Source: Allacma fusca (lineage: Eukaryota > Arthropoda > Collembola > Symphypleona > Sminthuridae). From it: a stretch of 64,000 nucleotides of DNA. The stretch spans positions 389,501 to 453,500 of the forward strand of contig OX359248.1 of assembly GCA_947179485.1 (NCBI GenBank), read 5' to 3'. Every line of letters begins with the position of its first letter. Position 1 is the first letter of the stretch. The translations under genes and the position numbers were made by a program. Positions 42,499 through 55,975 of this stretch are shown here, one piece after another. The notes under the pieces were generated by a model. It worked only from the letters and a program-made list of their open reading frames with translations, made no database searches and had not been told where the DNA came from.

Positions 42499-43147
42499 GA
42501 TAGGCGCACTCATGAGTGATGAGTGCAGCACCGCACTGTAACTCACGAAAGCGGACCAAAAATGAGTCAGCTCCAAGGTTTGTTCGTGGTGAAATGAGTG
42601 AAAGTTTGCCTAGCACTCAATGCAAAGAACTTTCGCGCTACTTAAGTGGTAAATTGTTCGAACTTCCAGCGTCAAAACCACTATCAATGCACATATGATA
42701 TAAAGGAATCTTATATGTTATGGCTAGGGTTGGGGAGGGGGTGGCGTGCGCGCAGGGCGATTTATAGAGTTTCAGTTAAAAAAGACCACATAACCAGACT
42801 TCTATATGGGATGATACGTAACATTAGGTCTTTCCCAGGCAATATTAGCAGAAAATAAAAGTTTTCAAATCCCCACTTTAAAAAAAATTCTTATAAGATT
42901 TAAAAAAATAATATCAGTTGCCTATAGGTCAAGCTACACATAAGGTTTACAGTTGTAATATGAACGGCACAAAATTTTTTGCAAAAACCTATAATTATTT
43001 GATTTTTTAATTTCAATAATTTAAAAAAAATATTTTGAAGAGAAATACACGGGCGTAAATTGTGATATTATAGGGATCACAACACATTATGGTTCTCACA
43101 GTGCAGCACTCGTGAGTGGAGTGAGTGTGGAAAATTAATGCCCATCG
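42499..43147. repeat. Candidate GAGTGAGTG-word element, split by the LINE
   Basis: Before LINE insertion the left edge would read CAGTGATAGGGATAGGCGCA. The right edge, read inward, is CACCGATGGGCATTAATTTT, weakly similar. Both sides carry GCACTCATGAGTGATGAGTG-type words like 5130-6104. No TSD was found. Confidence 0.35.
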
Positions 43148-45468
43148 GTGGAACGAACCTTTTGCACATAAAATTTATCAGCTTAAATCCGTTAAGTTCG
43201 TAAGTCGAATAAGTACAAAAACTTTAGCTTACAGGAAATTACTAGCCTTACTCAACTGTCAAAAATTTTATAAGAATTTTGAATTTTTGAAACGCGGGAG
43301 TTAGTGGAACCTGAAATTGATTATTTAGTTTTCAATTTGAAGGAAATGTTTCATTTTCAAATGGTTTGAGGCACGATACGATTGAAACGCAAAAATCAGT
43401 TAAAATTCGAGTTTTAAGTAACTATGTAGTAACTACTCAGGAGTTCAAACACAAAGTCATGTTATACTCATCAATTTCAACCTGGAGTTGAAATATATGT
43501 CGAGTAAGTTCAAATTACTATTATTGATTTTATACTTATTCAAGTTTAGAATGTACAACAAGTTTGTTCAAACTCGAGTTTTTTATGATTGATTAATAAT
43601 TATTTACAGTTTATAATTTGAAATAAATTCAAATTTGAGAATAGAGCTTATGATTAGATAGAGTTCACACTGAACAATAAAAAATCTCGAATCTTAATGA
43701 AAACCTGGTGTTCAAACGATATTAGACATACATGTATAATATTGTGTAAGTTTTAAAAAATCATTTTCCGCACAATCCAGGCTTAAGATTTTGTTACTCC
43801 ATGTCCGGGGGCTTTCTGAAAGTATAATATGCACCACAGTTTATGAAATATTTAAGTACAGGGTGCCTGAAAACAATTCTTTTCCAGAACGGTACTAAAT
43901 ATTTAATTCCCGTAAATTATAGCAAATTTTCATCCACCGTCCCCTCGCTAAAAAATTGTTGATGCCTTCAATTACGTGGAGCAAAGTCAGAAGTTGGTTG
44001 GAAAACTGATTTGAAGGTTTTGGATTTTTCACTTCTGATAAATTGTAAATATTCAATTAGGCTTTAAAGCTTGATTGTGTGTTTTAAAGAGTTTACAAAC
44101 ATAAGCAAAAATAAGACCTCCGTGTTGGCATGAAGCAAGGTAATGGTACAAAATCATAAATCAGCGCGATCTGACGACAATTATGAACAAATAAATAAAA
44201 ATCATGCCAGAGCAGTGCTTCAATTGTGCGAAACAGAAATTGGCCGTTCCAATATTTAATTTTATAAAATATGAATTTTCCTAGAATAACCTAAGCGTTA
44301 ACTTAAAATGTTATTCAATAATGTATTTATCTTATTTAAAAAAGGTTAAGCCCAACAAAAGTACATATATATATATATATATAAAAGTGCAAAAATATAT
44401 CCAGGGAAGAAGGTAAGGTCATGTCATTGACTTTCAACGAGATCAAGAGGTGACACAATAGATGAAATTACAAATATTGATGCACTGCTACGATTTGTTT
44501 TTGATTGATCAAGGTGATTTACCCTTATGAAGCTTAAACTTATTGCCCTGTTTTGTGGCCTGTATCTCAATTTTTCGTTCTAAAGATAATTATCATTTTG
44601 TACTTACTTGAAATCCCTTTTTACAAAAGCGCAAAAATTTACAAACTTTCAAAATTTCAGTTTTCCCAAAATAAATCCTGATTTTGCTCCACTTGCCTAA
44701 TTGCTGTATCCAAAATCCCCGAGTTAGTTGGATGGAATTCTAAAATATATGGAAGTAAATTTGCTACAAAATGGGAGAAACAAAAAATTTTCACATTGAC
44801 CCTTATATGGGCTGATATGAACGGAAAAGGTTTTGTCGCATCCTGTACATCAATAATTGTAATTAAAAAATTATCTCATTTTGGGGTTTCCTTGTGATAC
44901 TCAATACAAAAACAATTTATTTAATAACATTCTTGTCACATTTATCATTGAAGTAATTATTTTTTCAAATTAAAATCAAGTTTTTCATCCTTCAAATTTG
45001 GTTCCATATCCTGAAATTTTAAGTTTTCGGGTCAAGCCAAAGTTAGAAGAGATTTCGAGATGCTTCTATAGAAAGGATCAAGTTATGCAAGAATTAATTT
45101 AAATCCTAAGAACTTTCACCATGGTTCATGGACGGGACTTTATAAATAGATATTTCTCTCGAGCGCGGCACTGGACAGTAGTGACTTTTGTGAATAGTCT
45201 TAAAATTTGAAAACTATTTTTTTGAATATTCGTTATGACAAATTCATGATGGTTGAGTTAGTAATTATGTATGAAGTTTGCTGGAGACTAACTGGAAAGT
45301 CTAGCTTTCCTTGAGGATTATAATTACAGGAAAAATTGTGGTAAATGAATGCATAATGTGGTTGTTGATATAATTGATCAACTAGTGTATGCATATCGTT
45401 ACTACCAATCAGCGTCAGGAATGTATGCCAGTCCATTATGCGATACTCAACAATAGAGCATGTGGATT
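43148..45468. other. AT-rich intergenic, no gene
   Basis: No ORF above chance. An (AT)n microsatellite lies at 44365-44383. Confidence 0.5.
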
Positions 45469-46692
45469 CAGAGCTGCGTTCAAGTATAACTTGAATAGTT
45501 CAAAAGCGTATCAAGTTCAAGTCAAGCCAAGTACAGACAATTTTGTAACTTGAAACTTGAACATCAAGTTCAAGTGAAATTATAATTTTAACTTGAATTT
45601 TCAAGTTCAAGTTCAATCAAGTTCAAGTTAATAATTTATTACTTGATTGCAAAATCAAGTCAAGTTCAAGTACACTGAATGGAAGTACTTGAATAAAACT
45701 TGAGTATAACTTGAGTTTTTGTCACTGAAAAGCAATGTAAGCAATGCCTAATTAGTGGCATCATTGCATCCCACTAAAAATAATATTGGGCGTCAATCAT
45801 CATAGTAATGACATCTTTGTATTTGTTTTCATTCCATCGACATTAAAGTCGCCCCTACGATGCCCAGTGGTCGAGAATAATTCTTGTGTTGTGTTTCCAT
45901 ACTTTGAATTTTGAATAATTAAAATTTCGGACTTATTGTTTTATAAAGATGTTCTTGATACTCGGGGTTCTTGTTCCATTATAAAAATGAAGTGATTGTT
46001 CACTTCACCTGTTCGGAGGCTAAGAAGAAGTTAAAGAATAATTTATTATTTCATGTAAGAAAAATTTTTGCTGATATTAAATATGATGGCGCAGACGAAC
46101 AACCAACAATCTTATAAATCAACCTTGGTTAAGTAAAATTAACGACGACAAATATTTATGAATATAACTGCTGGTTACACTCACCAGATGAGTGTGCAAC
46201 ACTAATGTCAACAGGCCAATAATATGATTTCTAAACTCTTAATAGTGCAAATTAGTAAATTAGATTGGACTACAACGTTTAGTTATTTTATCAAGTATTT
46301 TAAACTTTTTAGTAATTTTAAAGTAAAGAATATCATCCTCATGCCGTTTAGTTGATCCTAATTACGACCTAGCCATTATTAGCTACAATAGTTGTGGACG
46401 AAATTTTTAGTATTGTTTATTCATTTACGAAAAAAATACTTGAATAATCAAGTTCAAGTACAAGTTCAAGTTCATGTTCAAGTCAGGTTATGTGCCCAAC
46501 TTGAACGTCAAGTTATGATCAAGTTCAAGTTCAATAAAATGAACTTGAAAATCGAGTACTTGAATACTCAAGTTGCTTGAGAAACTCGATTCATCAAGTA
46601 CAAGTGCGGATACCTCGCTTAGACAATTTTTTCAAGTTCAAGTCATGTTCAAGTCAAGTTGTCTAAAATAACTTGACTTGAACGCAGCTCTG
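45469..46692. mobile_element. hAT-like element, TTCAAG-word type
   Basis: Perfect 16 bp TIRs CAGAGCTGCGTTCAAG at both ends. Flanks ATGTGGATT and ATATGGAT give only an approximate TSD. The outer ~250 bp on each side consist of CAAGTTCAAGTTCAAG words; the ~650 bp centre is unique AT-rich DNA. It is 1224 bp with no transposase. Confidence 0.8.
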
Positions 46693-49600
46693 ATATGGAT
46701 ATAATCCAAATTACACGTACGTATGTACTTATTTGAATACTTTAGTTAAGTAGAGTATTATTCTTCCTCACTCTGAAAATGTCTTGCTTCTCTTTAATGG
46801 GTGTTTTAACTGACGGACTTTACTGTATCAAGTACTACATTGCGTAAGTGAGTTTCTTTATTTCTCTAACAATTATTTTTCCCACAGTTAATTAGTCATT
46901 AGAAGATGATTACCCACGAAAATGCATGCTTGTTTCCTATAAAAGCTCCTCTGGTATAAAAACTAAATTAAGTAAGGATTATATTAAATGGGGATGGGAA
47001 ATGATGGATTCAGACATAACATGTGAGTGTTCTGTGCATTTAAAGAAAAAAATTAAGCCGCCTCGTCCGTTCGCTCTGGCCGACGGGAGACAGGTTGAAA
47101 TTAAGCAAATACAGTGCGCTGTTGCTGTAAAGAGAAACCATGTTGTTATTCTAGAAAAGTATTATCCCTCGGTTGCAAAAATATTCGGAAGCATTGGGAA
47201 TGGAATGTAAAGAGAGGGATATTACTGGCTATTAAATCAATTGGTTCCACAGCCTACAATAATTGTAATATTATTATAATTTGTGCTCTTATACACAGGG
47301 TCTACGTGGAATTAATACGCCTTTAGTTTGAGTTAAAAGGATACATGATTGAGCATAACTGCAATAATATATAATCTATAAGTAAATAATGACATTGGGT
47401 GAAGGATTTGGATTTGACCTTTTTCTCTACCCAAAATTTATTTGGGCTTGAAAGGGTGCATGTGTTCGTGTGGACTGTGCTCAAGGAGGGATAAGTATGG
47501 ATATGCATCTATGTATATCTACATGTGCATGTATATGTACGTACATATGTGCTGTAGATCTATAGGGGCCAAGCGCATGGGCTATCAGAAGCTGGTGCTT
47601 AGGTATAGCTATGGTTTTGCTCGCCGAATTGCCCCTTCACACTCAGTCAAGGTACAGATCTGGTTGTTGCATTACGTGCTCTCTGCTTCTCCTTCGTTGT
47701 CGCTGTGAAGCAAGGAAGGGAATTACTCTAACAAGATTGTTCTCAACATCTCGGAGAGGATACAGAGATAGTCAACACAGCTCTTACGAGCTCTTCATCT
47801 TCACTTTTATCTTTACTGTGAATCAAGCTCGAGCCATTTTCAACTTCATTGGATTCAGCTCTCTCTCTCTCCTAACTCTAAACTGTTATCACTTCCAGAG
47901 CTGTTGTCCACTGCACATAAGTAAACTAACGACAAGACTGCTTAAGGCAGAGTGAAAGCTCCTCTTTCCTCCGGGTTCTCCCAGTCTAAGTAAGTGATAG
48001 GACTGAGTGAAAATTCTATCAAAGTTTCATTGGATGTGAACAAACGCTACACCACTTCACATAATATTATCACTCCACTTTCTCCTGTGGCCGTGTCTCT
48101 GTCTCTCCCAGTCCTATTACCATTTGCTTCAAATTTCACAGCCATTTAACATTGGTAAGCTACTTTTCTCCTTTCTCCATCATTACTGTAACTACCACCG
48201 TTCCTTTTCCACAACTTCAGCTCCATTAATAATTCAACTCAAAATTAAACTTTCTACTACATATAAGTGTTTGTCGCATGTCAATTCAAAAAAAATATTC
48301 CTCTAAAGACATTGTTTCAATCGTCAGTCAGAGTTTCAAGAAATCCTTCCTTTGACTCAAATAGTTGGATTGGTAATTCCTGTACTGTACAAGGAATGTA
48401 GCAATAATTGTTGTATATCTTTAATAATAAGAGCGGCTAACAATGGAGATTCTCAAAAGTCATTCCTCTTTGTAGAACTTACAATTAGCGTAGAATATCA
48501 AATCAAAATGAGAACCGCCCAAAGGAAATCCCAATATTCCATTTCAGTTCTATTACATTCCATGACATTATTAAAGTGTTATGTCTGATTCAGTACGATA
48601 AGATTTTATTGTGTATTAGTACCTACACAGGTAAACATCTACAACTATTGTAGCAGTAAACTAATGGCTCGTTTACATTTTCCCCTGGTTTCACGGTTTT
48701 TTTACTGTATTTACTCCGATCCTCTGGGTTTCGTGGTTACCTCAGACGCTTAAATTTATACAATATTTACAGTATGTATGAGTTTAAATTTTAGTCTGGG
48801 AAATCCCGTTGCACTTGGTCTTTATTTCAAAGACAGTCAGATACATTTTAGAGTAGAACACCGTTGTTGTTTCAGTCTGTAGGAAGGTCAGCTTGTCTAT
48901 TGTTAACAACAAGATACGACAGAATTCGAGTATATATTTTATTTTGTTTCTTAATTAGAAGCGAGTTCACTGCGCACCTTCCAATCAATTACAACTATAC
49001 TTCAATTTCATTGGTTAAGAAGCAACTCTGAACTGAGTGTCTCAAAATATGTCGAAGGAGTAGAAATACACGCTGCAATACTTGCCTGGTATCAACGCCC
49101 ACGTATAGTTTTTTCCCAATAAATACCACTAAGGTTTGCATAGGAACTAATCCGTTGGAATTACATGTAATTATATATGTTAACATTTTAAATTAACGTA
49201 CAAAATTAATTATATCTATTACAGTATATAATTAATTACATGTAATTATCTACCTATGAATGTGGACATGAGTTTGAATTTCGAAGATTTTATCATACTC
49301 AACAATAAGCATTATTGTTGGCACCGTTTGGAAACGCGTCCTTTTACTTTTAATTTGATAATAACTAATAAATATATACGCAACAGGATCCATCCAGATT
49401 CACAATTTGGATAGGGAACGGAAGGTACGGAGTAGAAGGTACCTGGAACCTAGTACTTCGCATCACAATCTACATATCTATGTATAATCGCTGAAGATTT
49501 GGTTATGAAAGCCGTTGTTTTTAATTCGAAACGATGAACAACGTATGTAAGTTATAGCCTGGAGTTAGTTGGACCAATGCATGTGTAACGAATTCGTCCG

Positions 49601-50464
49601 TTTTAAAGGGATCATTTGTGGAAATGGTCAGTCGTAAGTGATAATACCGCCAGGTTAATTTCTTGGGGAGACCGTATGGGAAGCTACGGTTTCAAGCTGT
49701 GTCACAGTATAATTTTATGTGTAATTTAATTTTAAACCATTTGGTATTGAAAGCCAATGTGAGAGCTTTGGCCTATCTTAAAAGCAATTTGACTGTTGCG
49801 ATGCAAGGAAGCACAAAATAATTGGCCATGATACGAAGTAAGGGTTGGGGTAGCAGTGGAAGTACTCACTTTAGCGTTTGTTGTGGAATTCTACGCATCC
49901 ACGATAGTATAGCTTATGGGAGTGAAATAGAGTAGTCGGTAGTAGGATTTATGCAGTCTAGTGATGCAGTAGGATGGAATTAGCATAGAGGAAGAGATAC
50001 TGCATTGACAAAAGGAATCATGGAGGATTTGGGTGGCTCGACTGAAAGAGGTTAATCGACGTGGAGCTACAGTCAGAGTGAGTAAGTCCAATTTGTAAAA
50101 TCAAGTGAAATGAAGTAGTGACGAAGTTTAATTAAAGAACTCCTTCAATCCCCGTATCCCTTGTCCTGACTCCTGTGTGATGTGGTTGTTGGAGTTGTAG
50201 AGGACAAAAGTCCTATGGAACATATTAAAATGAGCTGCTACTGAAACGGTAACAAAATATGAAGCATGTCAACCGTAACTTTCTACATAAAAGAAGCAAC
50301 AACTTTTTGAGCGATTCTCTGGAAATAATTCCAAGTTAAAGAGTTATTGACACAAGGAGAAAGGAAGATGAGAATAATGTATGCGCATATTTGAGACAAC
50401 TCACGTCAACGTATTGTTTTTCTTGCTCTTATTGTTCTCCTTGGCTTTCAACACCAGAGAACAA
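46693..50464. other. Non-coding, no gene recognised
   Basis: From here base composition becomes more even and transposon density drops. A 94-codon frame with a true ATG (46926-47210) contains no known motif and is not called. TATGTATGTAC-type microsatellite words appear near 47510-47550. Confidence 0.45.
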
Positions 50465-50492
50465 GAGATAGAGAGAGAGAGAGAGCGAGAGG
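50465..50492. repeat. (GA)n microsatellite
   Basis: GAGATAGAGAGAGAGAGAGAG followed by CGAGAGG; a short dinucleotide run. Confidence 0.9.
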
Positions 50493-53400
50493 AATAGGGC
50501 CCTGGGAAACATGTTTACGTAACATCTCACACATAAACAGATTTCCAGATAGAAAATAAAAAATACATAAGGAAAACATACGGATACGTCCCTTTCCATC
50601 AAAGTTTTTTTTGGAGACAAAAAAACTTCCTTGCTTTGTAGTGTTCCTCTATAGCAATGTATAGATACTTTCAGAATTTTTATAAGCATCCACGCAAATA
50701 TGCAGTCAGATGTATGTATCCATTTTCACTGTTTTGTTATTTGCTGCTCGCAAAAAAAAATATATTCTATCTTTCCTATTGTACAACTTGAAAACAAAGT
50801 TGGCAAGAACAACGTTGTAGATCAAATTTTATATTCCGTCGTTCGTCTTTCATGTCTGGAGGTGACATAAAGTTAGGAAAGTACCAGCATTTCCATGTTA
50901 TTTCACTTTCAACTGAATATTCCTCCTCCCTTCTGTCATCTCATCCACATTATTTCTTCCTAACCTTACTTCTCCAGTGACACTAACTAAGTATGAGTTG
51001 AACAAAAAACTAAATATGAAACAATGGTGAGGGGTGACCATGGGCAGGAAGCAAGTCAAGGTATGTAAGTCAACGCTCCCAAGTCCTCAAACTCCAAATA
51101 AGATTCTGACCAGGCTCCTTGGACTAGCATGGGAATTCCATCAAAGTTTCTAAAATAGTATCTGAATTCAGTTAAAGTAAAAACTTTGTACACTCACTCG
51201 TTCTGCTCACGAATGTAAATTTTAAAAATTCCAAAACAAAATTTAGAAATCAAACTTTCGACGCTCAAATAGCTTTGGAATATCAATAATTATTATTTTA
51301 TCTATAGTATGCAATTATGTACCTATCTAAATACATATGAAATGTCTAAGTTCGGAATAATTTTCAAACATGCACGTCCATTCAAAAACGGGGTCTATTA
51401 GGTTGTACAAATCTTTTTAATATTTACCCTGCCAATTGGCTGACTCCACCGTGATAATGATGAAATATCAACATGGTTCCCACATTGAGCAATTATCTTT
51501 TTGTGGAGAAATCTGCTCAATCGAATTTAATCTATTCTTCGTTCTCAATTGAGGCACACAAGGAGGGACATCCAGTTCAGACAGATTAATTACGATGAGG
51601 AACATCAGGAACCAAGTACAAAAAAAAACAATGTTAAAAGCAATTAAAATACATGATAATAATTCCAAATGGTTCCTCTGTGGGATTGGAAATGACTGCT
51701 TGGAGACACTTGTTAAAGTCAAGTTTGCTCTTGAATACTTTGGAGGTTGAGGATGAAAGACCACTGCAAACACAATCATTAAAGGATTTCAAGAGCATCT
51801 TACGGCAGTTGTGCATGAGAGTGGGAGGGTAAATAAGGAAGGAATTAAATGTAAATAATAAATGTGATAAATGCTTCCTTGAGCTAATTTTCCAAAATGA
51901 GCCCGTACTAAATCAAAAGCTCCTCTTAAAATAATTCCTGTTGGTTCAAGCTCAAGTCAGAAAGGAGCTGAATACTCATTATTGTTACTCCGTATTTACT
52001 CGGAGAAAGTCTGCATGACTGCATGAACATATTATAATTTAGTCCCATGAGACGATGATGGTAATTCTCAGAAGAGAAAATGAACAAATTAATCTTGAAA
52101 ATTGGTGGCCTATTATGTTCATGGAAACGTTCGTGACAAGATTAAACAAGTTTTTAGATCCTCAATGAATCAAAGCGTACCCTAATTTGCGAGCAGCCCT
52201 TCTCACTTATGGATGCACATCCTTGGCATTCCTAAAATACTATGACATATGTACTTTCACCAGCAAGGATTCAGACACATACAAGGAAATTATACAAAAT
52301 AACACAGGCTGGTGTAAGACAGAAGGAGTATTAGGATTTTTAAAGGATTTTCTTACAGATCTTCTTCGTTGCATTTTTCTTCCATGGCTAAAACATCCTT
52401 TTATTTCTAGATTAGATACCCTTTCTTATTCTTCAAAAGTAGAAAGTCTCGTTAAACATTTATTATACAGGGATCTTTGCGTTTTGAATTTTTACATATC
52501 GCTGCTTGGGCAATGTTTGAGAGATTCTTGCGCAAGGAGATTCTTACTGAGGAGAGATAATAAAATGGTAGGGAAAGCAGCAACACAACAGCTTGCAGTA
52601 CGCATGTAAGTATTTAGTAAGATATACATAGGTACACAGTAGTCTTTGAGGAGACAGGGACAAATAATTATAATATTACATATATAATGTAGGTATCTAT
52701 AGGTACATATGTACATATGCATGTACCTACTATAATATTATAACAGAAGAAAATATGGCTGAATTCTGGAAAGGAAACGTTGATGAGGTTTCACTCCAGT
52801 TCGCCAGCATGTTTTCAAGCTAATACTTTGTACTTAGAAATATGTATACATACATATGTATGTACATATACATACATAGATAAGGATACACACGATTTCC
52901 AAGTATTGAAGATGAATCCAAGCATTTCCAGTGGTCCGTGTGGTGTTAGTGCTAGCTTAGAAGCTGTCTGCCTTCGTCGATTCTTTTCTCTTTTTTTCCA
53001 CTTCTTTTCTGTTTTTTTCTCGAGGCCCGCCTGCTAAAAGGGCTGAGGAAATGATGGCGGTGTTTGGAGAAAATATAGCCTTGTCAATCATGTTGATTTG
53101 GGTTAAGTGTGACTGGTGCTGACATATCGTAAAGGAGGTTGATACAAGTCATAAATGGAGCTATTTAATTTCCGAAGTATGTTATCCCACAGTCATAACC
53201 CACTCTTATTGTCGCATTAAGTCATCTGTTGATGAAAACCAAATTGATATTAAATATCACTCCTGATCGTTAAAGCCCTGGTCTACAAACTGCTAATAAC
53301 ACTCTCACACTATCTCCACTCTGAATTTCCTCCCGTCCTTCATCCTCAGACATTCCCAACATCATTATGACATAAACAATTTAATCAACCATCTTGAGCG

Positions 53401-55669
53401 TAACTGCCTCTCTTTACAGTATACTAAAGCTCATTTCTTTCCAATGGCATGTTAGTCCCGGCTTGGCCCACTCAATTAGCATGATACTGTATACGCACTC
53501 ACATCTTCCCTCCAAATTCTCAAACGTACTCATACAATTAAACCCCAACTGCTGATAAAACTTTAACTCCAACCAACTAAAAACTTCCCTATGTCAGTCT
53601 CATGCATACAGCCATGATTAGAATCACTAAGCCCATGCGTGCATAATATTCCCACAGTGAAAGTCCTATGTATCAGCCCCAAGTTATAGCCACATCCACA
53701 CTCCAATTCACTTCACATGAAAATTGTTTTCCAAAACTCCATGTACTCCCATGACAGCAAATGGGCTCGTATGTACTGGTAAAGCACTTGATAATGCACT
53801 TGGAGCTCCGTAATAAAGGCAAAATCCCAGTTTCATCTCTGGTCACTTGATCAGGACTCAAAACAAGAGTCATATGAAAGTACGGAGAGAGAAGATGACG
53901 CTTTTATGTCTGCATGTACCAAGTATGTGCACTCGATGGAGTATTTTATACGAATGCTTGAGATGGATTCCGATACAAATGTGAAACAAGATGCTAATCT
54001 CCAAAGAAATTGTGCCAAAGATATTTAAAGCGGGCTATAAAATAAATGGGGGCTTATGAAACTTTCTCAAGCAAACATGTGCGAAAAGGAAGAAAAGAGA
54101 TGAAAGATAATCCGTAGTAGAATTCTCTCTTTTAAGACGATCAGTGGACAACGCTCTGCCCCTGGCTCTACTTCTACATTATTATTAATCATGAATTAAC
54201 ATTCTCATTCTCTGCTAAGAAGCAAAAATGAGCATCTTCTGGAACCCGGCTCTGATGAGCTCTATTTAATCTGGAAAGCAGAAGTGATTACATTTCATGT
54301 AATTATATCTAGTTCTCCGTGATTAGTATTTCCCAGTACTGGCTGAAAATGTTGAAAGAGTAAAATAAATAGCTAAAATGAAAGAATGTATGGAACGTTC
54401 CCCGGGTTTTTGCAAATGAAAATCTGGGGATTACTTTTAATTTTAATAACATTTGCAAACCTTCCCTTTTAATCCAGTGCAGAATTTCCTGTGAGCATTT
54501 CACAACTTTCGAAATATGCATAAGTTTGTGGAGATTTAAGATGTACGCATTAGGGAAGATTGACCGTAGAAGGTTGAAGTATATGTATGTACATACACAT
54601 ATAAATACATAGGTTGTTTTTAGATGTTGTTAAGAAGACACGACGGGGAAACATCGAGATAAACTTATAGTAAAAGTCAGAACCCAGAAGATTGAAATGT
54701 AAGCGGATACAAGAGTTGTAAAGATGACGAGGCTAGCATCTACTTGTGCACGCTTCGTTGACTAAATTGGATCTGGATCCGAGAAAGAAAATGAAACTGT
54801 AGCACCAATTCCCTCTCCCTCGGACTTGTACAATATTTCTGTAGGGCGGACTTGACTACATTATGTGCATAGTGTGTCCTAATACTGTCTAGTTATAGGA
54901 GCTGGAAGAGCCCTACTATAGGTTGTACTTGGGAAATTGTAAGTTGAACCAAATGGGATCATAAATAGCTTTCTCATCGCATAACTCCTGGCTTGTTTTC
55001 CCTTCAACGCATCACTGAGTAATTATTCTGACCTTTCTTATTACCCACTCTTTCCCACCACTCCTTTTCCACTGCCGCGTCATCAACTCTCTCACCCTCA
55101 TCCACATTGACTTCCCTCTTATATTACCAAGCCCAGAGATAAAACAGAGGAATTCCCTCCACTAACTCCCCCTCGGAATTCCATCTTCGGCTCCAAACAT
55201 TCCTCCGGAAAAACAGCACAATGTTCCATACTTTTCATCAAGGGAGTGCGGAAAGTAGACAGTATATTAAACCCTGTGCAATGCCGCTCAATTTTTATCC
55301 TGGACGTTATACCTGCTCAGCGTAATAGGAAAATCCACATTTTGCTAGCAATGTACACACAACTTTATATTAGGAAAAAATAATCTCCAGCAGTGGAGAT
55401 GTAGCAAGTGAGAGTACGCTTCTACTATAAAAACAGAGAAATCTCCAAGGTCATAGAATTGGAAATTCCGTCTGTGTACTTTTGTATACATACATACATA
55501 CACGAGCCTAAATGACATTGTGGGAGTGGGAGTTTCTCTTGTGCTGTGAGAGCACAATTTCCCTCACGAATTTTGCACTGCAAATCTCTATTATACAAAT
55601 GATAAATTAACTTCCTTCTCCAAAGCCATCAAGTTCTTGCTACGAGATGGGGAAAACGTTTCAAATGCT
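50493..55669. other. Non-coding, no gene recognised
   Basis: Only short frames; the longest (52187-52609) lacks an ATG start and any recognisable motif. TACATATG-type microsatellites lie at 52680-52735 and 52841-52879. Confidence 0.45.
52841..52879. repeat. TACATA/TATGTA microsatellite
   Basis: ATGTATACATACATATGTAT followed by GTACATATACATACAT; near-palindromic and likely mutable in length. Confidence 0.85.
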
Positions 55670-55674
55670 TAACT

Positions 55675-55975
55675 AACCTGGAATTGGTAATTGCCCAAGT
55701 CACCCGCCACACCAAATGACCAAAAACCCGCGGATCGATTTCCCCAGCAACTTGGGTAGCCCAAAGTTTGGTTCCCCAACTACCCGGGTAGCCCAAATTA
55801 GTTTTGCCCAACTACCCAGGTAGCTCAAACATTTTTTGCCCAACAGTCTAGGTAGCCCAAATTTTTTCTCCCGAACTACCCACCCTGGTTGGACAAATTT
55901 GTTTTTCCCAACTACATGGGTAGCCACACAAATTTCAGCCCAACTAACCGGGTTCGCAGGTTAGAGAACTTTTTC
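55675..55975. repeat. ~40 bp minisatellite of GGGTAGCCCAA / CCCAACTACCC
   Basis: About seven degenerate units joining CCCAACTACCCGGGTAGCCC to AAATT and a T-rich spacer. The edges read CTAACCTGGAATTGG and, inward from the right, CTAACCTGCGAACCC, a possible TIR. No TSD was found. The minus-strand reading frame only translates the repeat. Confidence 0.75.

Noticed and set aside
46392-46580. ORF with VQVQVQV repeat
   Set aside because: Translation of the TTCAAG word array in the 45469-46692 element.
46926-47210. 94-codon ORF with a true ATG
   Set aside because: No motif or neighbouring exon; its length is within chance for 64 kb in six frames.
52187-52609. 140-codon ORF in the right arm
   Set aside because: It has no ATG start, no family motif, and lies in a region with many chance frames.
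55629-55927. Minus-strand ORFs with repeated LGYLGSWAK-like units
   Set aside because: They translate the GGGTAGCCCAA minisatellite.
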